NCBI GenBank assembly: GCA_949357655.1
Contig: CASHTG010000010.1
Span: 1,048,853 to 1,112,852 of the forward strand
DNA from: Parascedosporium putredinis
Taxonomy: Eukaryota; Ascomycota; Sordariomycetes; Microascales; Microascaceae
Reading direction: 5' to 3'
DNA length: 64,000 nt
Of this stretch, positions 13,009 through 25,255 are shown piece by piece (within the stretch, counting starts at the first letter, position 1; every line of letters begins with the position of its first letter). Under the pieces are notes generated by a model, which was not told the DNA's origin, did no database searches, and saw nothing but the letters and a program-made list of their open reading frames with translations. The translations under genes and the position numbers were made by a program.

Positions 13009-13024
13009 TATATATATATATATA
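13009..13024. repeat. TA dinucleotide microsatellite
   Basis: Eight uninterrupted TA units directly after a GC-balanced segment, at the left edge of the A/T-rich stretch. Confidence 0.8.
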
Positions 13025-13789
13025 ATGAGGAGGATGAATACTAGATTCATAAGTTTTATTAATCATCACCAGGGGACCTGATTAGAAATTAGCTATGTTA
13101 ATACAATAACGAGAAGTACCATGAACAGCAATCGAGGCTATAAATATATCAAGCCTTTAAAAGCGTGGGTTTCAGCTTACCCTATTCTAAAATAGCTTGA
13201 AGTCATTTTTTTTTCTAAAAAGGCTGGAGAAGAAGAAGAAAAAGAAAAAAATGTAGCCAATAGCACAAACAACAAAGCAGCCAATTTGCACCTAATAAGA
13301 TATACTAATATCATTTCCCAGTATAAAGCAGGATATACCTCAGTTTGAAGAGGCCAACTAAAGAGAGGAGAGCATAGGAAAATGAAATTATAACTATAAA
13401 AGATAGCTAAAACTCATCATGTTTGTCCTACCTACCAAAAATACATTTAGGTAGCTGAACTTGACAAGAATAGGATATTTAAGATTTAAGCACAGCCAAA
13501 TCAGAAACCCCCTCCCTAAGCAATAGTTAAAATAAAATAAACACCCAAAATGGATATAGGTAACTAAATAGTCCCTCTTCGCTCAGCTTATCCCATCTAA
13601 TACTCTTAAAGGGTGAAAATGAGAATAAGGCGGTAACTCAGAAAGGTAAGACTTACTCTCTCCAGCGTTCTAGATCAAGCTAAACACCTGCTAAGATGAC
13701 CTCAGGGATGAAGCTGCCTTAAAGGCCATATCGTGATTCATCCCCCCTCCCGGTCCTCTTCCATCAAATTGATAAAAAATAAATAAGTT

Positions 13790-13811
13790 AAAAAAAAAAA
13801 AAAAAAAAAAA
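13790..13811 (+). repeat. 22-base poly(A) run
   Basis: Uninterrupted A22 preceded by A-rich sequence. It could be the tail of a retroposed (LINE-type) insertion whose body would be the A/T-rich sequence to its left, or a plain homopolymer. No target-site duplication was identified. Confidence 0.7.
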
Positions 13812-14129
13812 CGCAAACTATTCCAACCTGCGTTCCGGGTATCATTGCAGTGTGATGTCTCATCAACAAGTCCGTGAAAATGAAGCAGCTAAAGACCAAG
13901 CCCAAAATCTGACAAACGAAAGAGGAAAAGGAAGGGGAAAATGAAAGGACAAGTCAAAACATCGTAAAATGCAGATTCCAGCAGCACAGATAAAATAAGT
14001 AGAGTGGTAGCCAAGCAAGTTGAATCAGGAGTGATGGGGGAATGTGCATGGTTAAGGGCACAGGCATATATATATGCAGGCCAGTCCAGGGAAATGACCA
14101 GGTCTAGGCGCAAAGCTGGTATTCGAGGA

Positions 14130-15297
14130 TCACATATGTGGCCGAACCCAGTGAATGTCAAGCCAACCAACTTTCTCAAATGCCGTCCAAAGCTTCGAGG
14201 CCTTGTTAACATCAATCTTGCAAGCCTGTTGGGCGTCCGTTTTGCGGAACTCTTTGCCAACGCGGGCACACTCTAATCGCCGAATGAAAATGCGCCTCTT
14301 ACTCGTGAGATAAGTGGCGCAGTCTAGCCTGAGGTTTGCAGCAAGGGTAATCTCATCCGGGTGAAGCAACTTGGCATTCGGATCTCCCGAAAGATCAATT
14401 GGCGCTCCTTTCCAGTCTACCTTCAGGCAGTTTGGTCTATTTGGCAACGATGACGAAGGCGGGCAGTAGTTGGGGAGCGAGTTAAAATCTTTGTCCTCTC
14501 TGTTTGGTGCAACGATACGCCTCTGTGGCTCGGGTGTCGAGTGCACTCGGATGGTAGGCTTGATATGAGAATTAAGGACTTGATTTTGGCGGATAAGACG
14601 TGGACCACTAAGAGCTAGCGGCTTTGCGACACGGTATTGGCGAGCGGTCGAAGAGGCGCCTTGACCGGCACCATTTCTGCGGTGGAAGGCGAGGGGGCCA
14701 ACTTGGCAGGAAGAATAGTCGCGTACTTTGGGGCCCTAACCAAGGGCGCCGGTCTCTCTCGTCGCTTAGCACCCGCCTTCCTATCTGCAACGAGCAAGTC
14801 CCGTTCCTTCTTCAACCAACTCATTGGATTGTTAAGATAATTCTTCATAACCTGAGACTTGAAGTACAAAGCCAATTCATAGTCTTCTCGCCTCGGTGGT
14901 GCAGAAGCAGTAAAGAGGGTTGGGTGGCGGTAGGCCACATGCTCGTCAACCAGTCGACGGTGTTGTTCCGGAAGATGATCGGTAGAGAACAACGGGGCGT
15001 CCGGGCTTAGTTCCTGGGATGGGGAAATAGGATCGGATCCTTTACGGGACTATCATCAGAGGTCGAGGGTGTTGGTGCGGCAAGGGAAGGTGAGGCGAGG
15101 TCGATGCTGTCATGCATCGCGACTTCTGGCGACACAGGTGGCGACATGGGCGGTCGGGGGCCGAGCAACGTTGCCGGCCCAGCTTCAGTGGGGCCGGAGA
15201 CATGTGTGTCGCATTGCGAAAAGTTGTCGTAAGGAGTTGGCTCGGGAGGTGACATTAAATTGCTAATGTCGAACGGCTTTTTCTTAGTTAAGTCCAT
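14130..15297 (-). CDS. SWIRM-domain protein (Laf1/Laf2/Fun19-like)
   Basis: SWIRM domains bind DNA or histones in chromatin complexes; in S. pombe the small SWIRM proteins Laf1/Laf2 associate with the Clr6 histone deacetylase complex. The start at 15297 gives MDLTKKKPFDISNLMSPPE, a usual beginning for this fungal family. A Ser/Pro-rich region and YELALYFKSQVMKNYLNNP follow. The C-terminal SWIRM domain contains LHPDEITLAANLRLDCATYL, then KEFRKTDAQQACKIDVNKAS and KLWTAFEKVGWLD, with a stop at 14132-14130. Frame breaks near 15,045 and 14,640 each need one base. An in-frame upstream ATG exists near 15,484, but the extension is Ser/Thr-rich and looks like UTR. The family is clear; the precise complex is inferred. 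Confidence 0.9.
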
Positions 15298-18200
15298 GGT
15301 AGCAATTGGCGATAAAATTAGACGAGATTGAGAAAAAGATGGGAGCGTTGTGGTGGTCGGCGTTGCAAGAGTGTGAAGAAAGGGCGAAGCGGAGAGCGGT
15401 TTCAAAATGCCTGTTCTCGCCTCAAGGGATGTAGCTGACGCAGACTTGGATGATAATAACCGACTTGACAAGTTAGGGGTCGAATGCATTGATGTTGAGA
15501 GTGGCTTTATTATTGACGGTTTCCTGGCCTTGCCCTGGTACCCAACGCAATATATGAGTTTGGGTGCGCCCAAGTGTGACTGCCTGACGAGGGTTGACGT
15601 GTAAGACGAGCTGCGGAGGGAATTGGCTGTATTCTGTGGGCAATGTTGCCCTCGGGTCTAGCGGAGAGCCTGGTGCGCGATTGCGTGGCGAATAACAGGC
15701 AGCAATTGGGAGCGTCCTGTTTTGCTCGTGCCTTTCGCCTCGCCACGTAACTAAGTGAGTGGCCGTTGGTACAAAATTGCTAAAACAATGAGGGAGGACA
15801 AGGAAAAGAGAATAGAGAAGAAGAAAGTAGAAGCAGGTGGAATCGTATTCCAAGATCCCCTCTTACAATTCAATCTTAAAATGAACGAGAAAATGAACGA
15901 GAAAATGAGGACGGTTGGTGATAAAAAGGATATCAATGGTGTTGATGTTCAGTTTGGTGCGAGTGAAGCACCTAGAACTAGCGCTGGGGCGGGGTGCCAG
16001 GATTGTCGGTGACGTTGATTCCTCTGACACTAGGGAGAGAAAACGAGCCGCTAAAAGGGAGAATGTAGTGTGGCCAAGAGGCAAGCGAACCTGTGTCCGA
16101 TGAGGGGAGGACCCGGGGCTCAACGCAAAAAGAAGAATAGTGACAGTTGTGCCAGGTCTCAGAAAAGTCCGGATTAAGAGAACAGTTGTTCGAGATTCCG
16201 ATCGACCCTTTGCTCAACCCATGGGTAACTTGAGAACGAATTGTTTGGAGATGCACTGGAAAAAGAATAGCGTTGATGGATGTGTGAGGCGCGCGGGGTT
16301 CCCTCCCGAAAAAATGGCTTGAGCTGACGACGTCTTAGTTCGATAGGGTTGGCGTTTCGCAGAATGCATTCAGGAGAATTGAGTAGAACTGCTTGAGTCG
16401 GAAGTCCCGGGAAAAAACACAAGGAGGTATTTGGGGAAGGGGAAGAAGAGCGAAGAAAAGAGGAGAATAAGAGGCGAAGCTGGCGGAGACGCGAATAATA
16501 AAGTTGGGGAGGGGGCGGTGGTGGGAGCCTGTGATGTCCTTGTCCTAGATGTGCAAAGCAATAGTTGGTGGGAGGCGGGAACTTAGGCCACAGCTCACAC
16601 GTTCTCCCTCTCTCCCTCTCTCACACACACACCCACACCCACACCCACACCCACACACTATAACCAGGGATCCTCTTGATAGAGGCCTGGCTGGCCAGAG
16701 CGGGTATGAGTGGGCGTCGAACCAGGTGATGCCTCTTTCTGGATAAAAACGGTCGGTTTTGGAGTATTACTGGCAGCGCGATAGGAGCACAAAATAACGA
16801 AGGTACCTGGCCCTTCACTAACAGCTGCCACGGTCTCGATCCATCGACAGATCCATTGGATTAGTCGGAAACATTTAAGTGTGTGGCGCGACCGTGTCAG
16901 ATATTGAACATCGTAAACTAGGCACGCATCCATTTTCCGCACCATACAAGATCTAGTAATGGTATCAATTGATATGGCATGTGCATCGGAGACTTAACTA
17001 AGAGGTAAAATCTGTGTACTTTTCTTCCACGATCGTTGCTAAGGGGTGGGCAATGCAAAAATCCTCATTCCGTGTAAGGAGGGGAAGAATGGGGGTGAAG
17101 GGAAGAAACGGGGAAATAAGAGGAGCCTCACGAGGAAGGTGGCACACAGAATTCGATCATTGATCCAACCCGATTGCTCAATGAGGCAACACTCTCCAGT
17201 GACTGGGCACATATCCGCTCTTGCGTTGAGGGACTAGCTCCCATCAGTTATCAATGATACCTTTCTCAGTGCGATTGAGTGCTGTGGGGTCGTGTCCTTC
17301 GCACAGCTCCTGTGGCGCCGGCCCTCCAACGACAGATCAAATCAACAATCGAAATGCTCACCCCCGAGCTCACCCCCCTCTTTCGCTCTCTTGATCTAGT
17401 TCATCCAGTTCAACTGGCGCTGCATTCCGAGTCAAAGAAGCGATTTAACCAATTGCGGGTCAAATGAGGGGATGGCAGGCATTGCTCTCGAGAGCTCGCC
17501 ATTAAGATTGAGCACCGCCAGAGGCCCGCCGCCAAGGGTTCAAACAATGTCGACCTCAAAACTCCCCACGCTCCAGTTTTTGATTTCCAATAGCTCGGCC
17601 TTCAAAATTCCGTTGAAAGTGCTACGCTCACGCCCCAAACGCTCTCCTTCAATTGCATCATCCCTTGATTTAGGAAATCAATGCCGGATTGGAGGCAAAA
17701 GAGCGAGGTCCAACCAGAAGTACTGTGCGTGAGATAGCCCCCTGCCATAGACATTGATTCATAGATACTGGCTCACGCAACTCTCCATTTGCTATGTCCA
17801 TCGCAAACAATTTGAAACTTTTCAAACATCCAATGCTCCCAAGCCTTATCCACGTCTCCCTAAGCACCTCAGAACAAACCCTCCGGCGCTTACACCCATG
17901 GGTTGCGAAATCATTGGGCCGTGCCATCTGAGTCGGTCATGACCTTCTTGTTTCTCCACTTGGTAAGTCATCTGTGACGAGATGAGGGGGTGGAGGGAGG
18001 AGACAATTGGTGGGGTGGGGTGTCTTGGTGTTCCTTCGCCCGATTGCCTTGAACTTCGTCCCCAGCTTCTTCCCGCCCGTCACTCAGCAGCTGAGCACGA
18101 AATGTTGTTTATTTGAGGGGGCAGACAGAACAAGGTAGTAGTCGTCGTGAAGCCCACACCACTAAGTTTAGCGGGCCTCATCAGGTGTTCAAAACAAAGC

Positions 18201-20144
18201 ATTGCGGGTCATATCAGAATGCCGGGTTGGAGGGGACATGCGATGGAGGATGTTGATTAACACTAACAGGAACCCTCCTGTCCGCAGATGGCTGCCTTTA
18301 CGTTTTTTAGCAACTCCCGTCCCCTTTACGAACCTGGTTTTCACCCGAGTGTCTCATATGCAAGTGCCCCCAGCCCTTCCCCCTTTCTTCACCCTCCGTG
18401 AGATTCTCGTTCCATGCACAGCCAAAAGATCAGGGAGGAGAGAGAGACAACACAATACGCTCGGCGCCCGCCCTCCCTGTCATACCAAGTGACTCATCAA
18501 TTCATGGGGTAAGCTAATATTCTGTGACCGAACGAATTGCTAAACACCACCTGCAAAAGTGGTTTTTAGTTTGGGTAGAGATTTCAAGAAGAAAATCAAG
18601 AGATAAGAGACAAGAAGGATGATAAGGCTGCGTTACACCAGTTTCCTCTGCGTTTATGGTGGATTTCTCGCATCAACGTAGCCGAAGCAGGTGGGGAAAG
18701 CTAGGCACGTAACCCCGATGTTGGAGCAGCGTGCGAGGAGGAAATAGCCCGCCGGAATTCATCACAGAGCAAGCCTGCGTGTTCCTCCATCTTGAGACGT
18801 GCCACAGTTTCCCCAGCCTTAAACAAAAAAGGGTCTCGGCCTTGAAAACCTCCCGAATCTAACTTTGGTCACGTCGTCCGGTCAGTTGCGCCGCCTCAAC
18901 GTTTCAATTTAACCTAGTCTCGGACTAGACAAGATGCCCCTCAGTCCATCAGTACATGGAAGTATTAACTAAATTGGGCCATCGATTCCAAGTTTCCCGA
19001 ATAGCGTGGCTTTTGACAGCTGCTAGCATTGATCGGCTGATGGGCAGAAAAGCTGACGAGGACGTGAGGAGGAGGGGATCGCATTCATGAACGCCGTGGA
19101 GAGAGGATTACAGGGTATTGATGTATTTGAAGTTGGGGTCGATACGATTGCGCACCCATAAAGTTGGCCTTTGGAAATGGACAGTACCTTGGGCTTCCCC
19201 GATCGAGGCCCAACCTCAACACCGAGTCTCGCCCCCATCTAGCAGCGAATACTGAGGCCTACCTAAATTGCGCATCGGAGGTATTTACTCGGGATTCCAT
19301 GATAATTACAAGAGAGGAGTTGCACCTAGACTGCATTAGTAATTTTACACCAGGGCATCTAACACTCAATGGTTCTGTTCATTTTCAGCGAGCGTCCTCC
19401 ATCACAGGTGAAGCTCGCCCATGCAAGCAGGCGGCAGGATAGATCGGGTGGTAATTGATCTAGAGATTGCAACATACTCAGGGCCTAGCAGATCAAAGCC
19501 CCAGCAAGTGCATAACCGAGCACTTGGGACGGACCATGCGGCCCCTCACTCGCAGAGGTGTCAGATGATCGATCCCATGCAACTTGGCACATATCTTTCA
19601 TCCTCCCAAGGTCCGATTTCTGACTCATTCATTCACCCAAGGGATGTTTCACTGTATTAAATCCTTCTTCTCCAAGAATGACATACCACACAAGAACACC
19701 GACCGAGAGCGACAGATTTGAAGGGGAGTTGTAGAGTTCAGTTCAGGTTAGGTCAGTTGACAATGGATGTGAGTGTGGGAAAGAAGCCTTGGAAAGGGTG
19801 GGGCCAGTTAGCTCAGTGGCGGGAGGCCCTACGAGTAGTCTATGGCATTGTCCATAACAAGGCTAATTATTGATCATTTCCCTCCCGCTGGTCTCAAGCC
19901 CCTTTTAAGCAACAGCGAAAACGTCATGAAGCCCCAAACTTCATTTTGAACAGGGCTTGGTTCGTTGGGCGTCGTTTTAACAAACCCCAGCGACAAATTC
20001 AGTAACTTAAGCGCAGCCTCTGCGCCCTTAATTCTTCATTATATAGCTATAGTCAAAGGTGGGCGGGCATGAGTTGCTGTTACAACTTCGCTGGCGGGGC
20101 CAGCTGCCGTCAGTGAACCAGGGTTTACTATGGGTGGAATGCTT
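15298..20144. other. long gene-poor stretch
   Basis: Almost 5 kb without any coding sequence I recognise on either strand, at ordinary GC content. Short open frames (for example 17,279-17,467, 17,472-17,732 and 19,164-19,442, all plus) have no known motifs. The left part should hold the SWIRM gene promoter. It includes a CT/CA/CCCACA microsatellite near 16.6 kb and a weak tRNA A-box-like string at 19,807. It may contain lineage-specific genes or non-coding transcripts that cannot be called by eye. Confidence 0.45.
16611..16658. repeat. CT / CA / CCCACA compound microsatellite
   Basis: A CTCTCC-type run passes into CACACA and then four CCCACA-like hexamers. Simple repeat of about 48 bases. 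It is not the TTAGGG telomere unit of filamentous fungi. Confidence 0.85.
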
Positions 20145-20480
20145 CTATAAATAATAAATATATAAGAAAACTATAATAAAATAGTTTTATATTAAATATA
20201 ATATATCCCTATTAAAATCTATAGTTAAAATAGAAATATTTTAAATAACTTATATTATATTAAAACTTCCTAGTAGCTATAGCCTATAGGTACTTGCTAA
20301 AATTACTTAATAGCCTATAAAATCACTATCTAAAATCTAAGAGAATATAAAAAGTTATTTAATATATAGGTAGCTAGGAAAGTAGAATTATCTTCTTTAC
20401 TTACTACTAACACTTAGCTTCTACTTCTATTAGTAAGTATTATATCTTATTAAAATATAATACCTAAAAACTTTCGAGGA
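20145..20480. repeat. small AT-rich islet, RIP-like
   Basis: An abrupt shift to almost pure A/T with TA, TTA and AAT strings. CpG is absent and CA/TG very scarce, the same signature as the large block at the right end. It is flanked by normal-GC sequence on both sides. Most simply a decayed fragment or solo terminal repeat of a transposon hit by repeat-induced point mutation. Confidence 0.7.
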
Positions 20481-20805
20481 TTAGTAACTCTCACAGTGAT
20501 GTAGAGATCATCACATCTCCCTAACTGCTTGCTGACAGCTTAGTTGTCTGCAAGCCAGTTAGCACGACCTTTGGTTATAACAACTTAACTGAATAGGAAC
20601 ATAGCCTACTTAACTATCACTAATCTCGCTTTTTTCCCGAAAAAAGAAAACACCTTTCCTCTAAATATTTACTAGCTTGGTGGCTACTGAGATATAATCA
20701 ATATGAGATCTAGCAGTTGTCTTTTGGGGCCAATCTAATATACTTCATAGAGCGCACAATTGTTTAGGTCAAAGCTATCAGGCGTTGTATACAGGGACTT
20801 GGTAG
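20481..20805. other. intergenic, 3' flank of the F-box gene
   Basis: About 325 bases of mixed composition between the AT islet and the stop of the F-box gene. Nothing recognisable. Confidence 0.5.
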
Positions 20806-22594
20806 TTATGAAAAGTCATACACCATCAATGCCTCCCGTCCCGTCCCTGTCTGCTTTAAGACTATGACCATCTCATCATCGAAGCCAACCCAGCTCCGTC
20901 GATCGTCCCACACGGATGGCGGTGGCACTTGGGTGGATGCCTGCGGAAGATCACCGGGGTTTGGGCTAACCCGGATGCTTCTGCCACCGGAGCGGCCCTC
21001 AAGTTCCCAGACACGAATTTCGTCTCCATGGTAGCTCACACTAACCGCCTTGCCGCGTGACGTAATCTCCGCACCTCCAATACCCGACGTGTGTCCCCAA
21101 AGGCGTATACCGCGAGATATAGAAAGACCGGTGGAGCCTGTTGTGCAAAGATAGAGGATAAGCGTGTTGTCAGGTTGGATCGCGAGCAGGTAGGGGTGCG
21201 TATAACACAAGGACGTTGGTCCGTGTAGCGGTTTGTTGTTGCCTTCTGAGATGTCAGCCTCTTCGTCATGAAACAGGCCTGGCACTTCTGAATCGAGGCG
21301 TCTAGGAGCTCGTCTAGGAGTTCGTCTCGTAGTTTGGCCAGTAATTATTGGAGGGGCATAGGCCATGCGGGACTCGTAGACTTCTGGCGTTGCTCTCATT
21401 TGTGTGTCAACAGCTCTTAGCTGCAATTCCTGGACACCTATCGTCCAGCCCTCTCGGGTAAGTAGAGTGTAGGCAATAGAAATAGCGGTTGATGATGGCA
21501 TCTTCCTGATAGAGAGTGCAGGGGGTCGATGTTGCATGCGACTTGAGGGAGGTCACAAGGCGAGGTAAGGGCGCGGTAGAAAATGTGTTCCCCTTTCTCA
21601 CAACATCAGTCTCAGAAGAGCGACTCGGCGATGCATCGAGCTTCCTGGCTAGGTCCGGAACTTGTTTACTAGTCATATCAAAGGCGTAGAGGAATACACA
21701 GGCGTGACTCGTTGCCACAAGGAGATACGGGAAGTGGTAGGCCAGAGAAACGAGCTTTCCGTCAGCAGCCCTATGATAGTAATACTGCCTTACTAGCATT
21801 TCTCCAGTAAGGTCGAGAGTCCATACACCAAAACTGCCATCAATAAAGCCTAGCGCGACCCCGAGTCGTCTCTCGTCCACGGTCTGGTCATCAACGGCTA
21901 TACATGTGGGCTCACATGCGGTGGTACTGCTGTCAAGCCCTGTGTACGCCAATAGCCTCTTAGACCTTAGGTCCCAGGCGCGAAGGCCAGCTGCAAAATC
22001 GGCAGTGAAGGCGACACCATGGAGGGTCTTTGCCAGTGTTTGCCCTCGTGGAGAGTTAGGCACCAGCTTAGGCGAGCCTACATGTAACTCCTCCACTGCG
22101 CATCTTCCCCTGGACCAGTTATGGCGAAGTCTATATTGCCGCTTCCAATCAACATTTGAACTATCACCCTGGGTCAGCGATTTACGAAGGTTCACACCAC
22201 TGTGGCGAAGGATGGTTCTATTGTTGGGAGTATCATGACGGGAAGGGTTAGAACGAAATCCCGGGATCCGCAAAGCCCGAGGTAAGACAAATTGAAGATA
22301 GTATAATTGCCGCCACAGCTGGGAATCGGACGATAGTCTGTGAAAACGGCGGGAGACAGACGAGATACCAAGAAGGATCGAAAGCGGGAAGTAGGAGAGA
22401 ATGCGGACAAGGAGCTCATCGGATAGAGATGATGTAAAGTCCTGCGACAGCCCGGGAGATCTAGAATCGCAAGCGCTAGAATCACCCCGGTCAAGGTCGT
22501 GGTGCGAATGAAGAATATCCGTTCTCCCGCGTTTCGAAGGGCCTTGGGTGATCCTATCAGTCAAACTCGATACAGCAGGTCGCTTAAATGGCAT
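20806..22594 (-). CDS. F-box protein with WD40-like C-terminal region
   Basis: Probable substrate receptor of an SCF (Skp1-Cullin-F-box) ubiquitin ligase. The start at 22594 gives a basic N-terminus (MPFKRPAVSSLTDRI), then an F-box at about residues 52-100 with LSDELLVRILSYFPLSILLG, VSRRFHRLSSD and WRQLYY. The rest is beta-rich sequence with weak WD-like repeats: LRAWDLRSKRLLAYTGLD, GSFGVWTLD, GIRLWGH and GDEIRVWELEGR. The reading frame shifts once near 21,530, between SLKSH and RPPALSIRK. Joined across that break, the protein is about 595 residues. The substrate cannot be told from the sequence. Confidence 0.85.
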
Positions 22595-23042
22595 CGTAGT
22601 GAATGAACAACGTAACGAGGATATTAGAAGTTAGTTTGTTGTTCGGCGAGATTGTCCCCATCGCAAGGAGGAGGCTGCGCGTCCGAAACTGCGAGCTATA
22701 ATTTGCGTTGCGATTCGATCTTATAAGGTCAACCAAAGTTCGCGCTGACCCGTCTCTGGCTACGCCTCATTAATGCATTGCTTGTTAGGCAACGTCGACG
22801 GCTTATTCAGCGAGAGACCACCCCAATTCATGGTCGAGCGACCGAATATGAGTTAAAGACTTCGAAGCGCATAATACGCCACGACACCCATCGAGCTTTT
22901 CGACTGCTTCATCCCGTTTTTCTTCCCGTTTTTTTCTCTTTTTTTCTTTGGGAGGGGAATTTTTTTGGTTGGCACTCAATTGATAGCTACATCATTCTTC
23001 GAAAATAACGAGGACAGGCTTAGATCAACCGATATCTTCATC
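22595..23042. promoter_or_regulatory. divergent promoter region, F-box and zinc-finger genes
   Basis: 448 bases between two start codons on opposite strands, with a T-rich run at 22,915-22,965. Both promoters must be here; no specific element called. Confidence 0.5.
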
Positions 23043-23798
23043 ATGGCGCCTGTACGTGACCCCCAAACCAACCCCCTCCCCTCGCAAACCAAAAAACACC
23101 CACACCCAAGTAAACACCACGCGCACGCCATCTCGAGGAGCAACAAAACGAGGATTGGCTCCTTCTAGACAGCCATTCTCTTCTCCTACCGCTAGCATGT
23201 GATTGCTATCCCCTCGCAGATACATTAGTAGCGTTTGAAAATATGTGCTTACATCTTATGAAACCCCTTTTACTCCGAGTAGCGCCATCAGACACTCCCT
23301 GCACCACAGACGACATCCGCCCGTGAGGCTCGACAAGCATTTTTCTGCAGCTTATGTTCGAAAGGCTACTCGCGTATGAACGATTATGAGGCCCATCTTA
23401 GCAGCTATGATCACACACACAAACAGCGCCTGAAGGATATGAAAGCAATGGTCAAAGACCCCAGCGCCGGCGCCCGCGCTCGGAAGGCAGAAGCGAAAGC
23501 CGATGGCCTTGTGAGTCTAAAAGTATTTGAAGGCGAAGCCACGAATAATGCCGGGGGTGGCTTCAAGAAGGGCGGTTTTAGGAAGTCGGGATTTAAATCT
23601 ACATCCGACTCCGCCACGATTGCAGTAACCCAAGCCACCGGGAGCACCGACCAGCTTTCTCTCACTACAAAATCCTCTATCAGCTGTGTGCCAACAACCG
23701 CCTTCGAAAGGGCCACCCGAGAGCTCGAGGTCTTGGGAGAGTCCGATCCGGATGAGGATGGTTACGGAATATATGACCCGAGGAGGCCAACTGATTAA
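23043..23798 (+). CDS. C2H2 (matrin/U1-like) zinc-finger protein
   Basis: Probably a nuclear RNA- or splicing-associated protein, by similarity to the zinc finger and following helix of human GPATCH8-type proteins. The best region is FFCSLCSKGYSRMNDYEAHL followed by SSYDHTHKQRLKDMKAM, a C-x2-C...H-x5-H finger with an extended basic helix. A Gly/Lys/Phe-rich segment (GGGFKKGGFRKSGFK) and an acidic C-terminus ending DPRRPTD follow. Exon 1 appears to be the three-codon MAP at 23043 with donor GTACGT, joined near 23,219 to YISS...KYVLTSYETP. At least two frame breaks, near 23,240 and 23,322, interrupt the N-terminal part. The 5' structure is less certain than the finger. Confidence 0.78.
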
Positions 23799-25255
23799 GA
23801 TCTTTCGAATCACCCCGCCCGTGACTGCAGCCTCGTCCTCCTCCTCCAATAACAATTAGCATCATATCGGCTACGTCCCCGCTCAGCGAGCCACCCCGGT
23901 ATCGCCACAGCGGACTCATAATACGTTCTTGCCATCTTTCACTGAAGCCAGGCGACCTGTGTTGCTTTAGAATGCAGGAGAATCTTACTCAGAAGGACCA
24001 GCTTCCTATTTGCTTAGCGCATGAATACCCCATTTCTGCCTGTGCGTATTAAAAGGCACCTAGTAGAAAAATGGTGAAGGGGTCACATACACGCTCAAGT
24101 CGATAGGGGCACACGCCTAGAGCCACCCAATTTGGTTTATCGCCCTTTGGGAGCTAAAGAACGACACTTCTACGGTACCGAGACATGTGTCGCAAAGGGG
24201 CACTTTACTTTGACAATAGCTGGCCAAGACAAGTCACGGTTACCACGACATATAACCCCTCTTTGAAAGGGCATCAAACCTGAAGCCCGGAAGTCTGCAA
24301 TTTACAGGATGCTTGGACTAGCAACAGGATACGACCATTTTGGGTCATCAATCAATGGGGATGAGACTCCCGCGGCATCGAACCGATTCTGGTGCCTTCC
24401 GCCTGACGTACGGGGCTCTAGGGTCTAATAGTGATGATAGAACTCTAGCTATCAGGAGACTAGGAGGATATTGCTCAGTTGCCCGCTCCATTCCGGCTCC
24501 AGCTCAGGTGCTTGATAGTTGTGATATCAGCCCCATTCCGCTTTGCTATTTTTGTATTAGCGGATACCACGCATCCGAACGAAAATAGAGAATTTAGTAA
24601 TTCGCACGACATGCACACATACACACATAGATGTAAAGCTCAGTAGAATCACCGAACAAAGGCACATGCCATAGCGGGCAGTGACCTTTGCGGTCAACTT
24701 TAAGCTCATGCGTCATACGAAGAGGGTAGAGTTAGGTTTGGACAGTACCGAGGTAGGGTAGGGCGATTTCTCGAACTCGATTTGAAGGGCAGGTGTAAGA
24801 ACATGGGCCGCACCTTGGTATTGTCAAGTCAATGGAATGGATCCTTTCCGTTGACCGTTCTGCCTCGCCGCACCTTTCAACAACAGACATCCTAGAGTAT
24901 TCCTTCATATCCGGGATCAGGGCTGTCCTGGCGTTTATTGCCAATGCCACCCCCGCGATGAGAACCATGTTAAAAATGTGAGGGTAGCACAGATGCATAA
25001 CTGAGGCCTAGACCGACCCCAGACCGTGATTAAGGCCTAACAGGTTCAACCTGGCCGTATTCCATATCTATATCTAGCACACGGAGCCAGAGATCACAAG
25101 ATACTGTATGCCCCGGTATCCTTTATTGTTTCAGTCATCGATTCGCGTAACACGTTTTATTTCATAACCCGGCTCAGATCCGCATGTCAATACGGCGTGT
25201 ACTCTCAACGACAACCCGACACTGCAGCATATTTTCCGGGTTCACTCGTGGTAGA
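23799..25255. other. intergenic between convergent genes
   Basis: About 1.45 kb with only short unrecognised open frames. It holds the 3' flanks of the zinc-finger gene (+) and the PPTase gene (-). A B-box-like string near 24,370 (minus) lacks a tRNA fold. Nothing else seen. Confidence 0.5.

Larger units (their letters stand above)
11945..14129. other. intergenic region between convergent genes
   Basis: Shared 3' flank of the golgin (+) and SWIRM (-) genes. No gene recognised. From about 12,980 to 13,820 the sequence becomes A/T-rich, but CA and TG dinucleotides are kept, so it is not strongly RIP-like. It holds a short TA repeat and a 22-base A run. Confidence 0.5.

Noticed and set aside
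16623..16658. CACCCA repeats as an interstitial telomere
   Set aside because: Filamentous ascomycete telomeres are TTAGGG/CCCTAA; this is an ordinary CA/CCCACA microsatellite.
19800..19915. Possible tRNA: A-box-like TTAGCTCAGTGG and GGTCTCAAGCCCC with TTTT downstream
   Set aside because: The two halves are too far apart, the D stem and acceptor stem do not pair properly, and the B-box deviates from consensus.
24355..24400. Minus-strand B-box-like GGTTCGATGCC
   Set aside because: No A-box at the right distance and no cloverleaf; coincidence in GC-balanced sequence.
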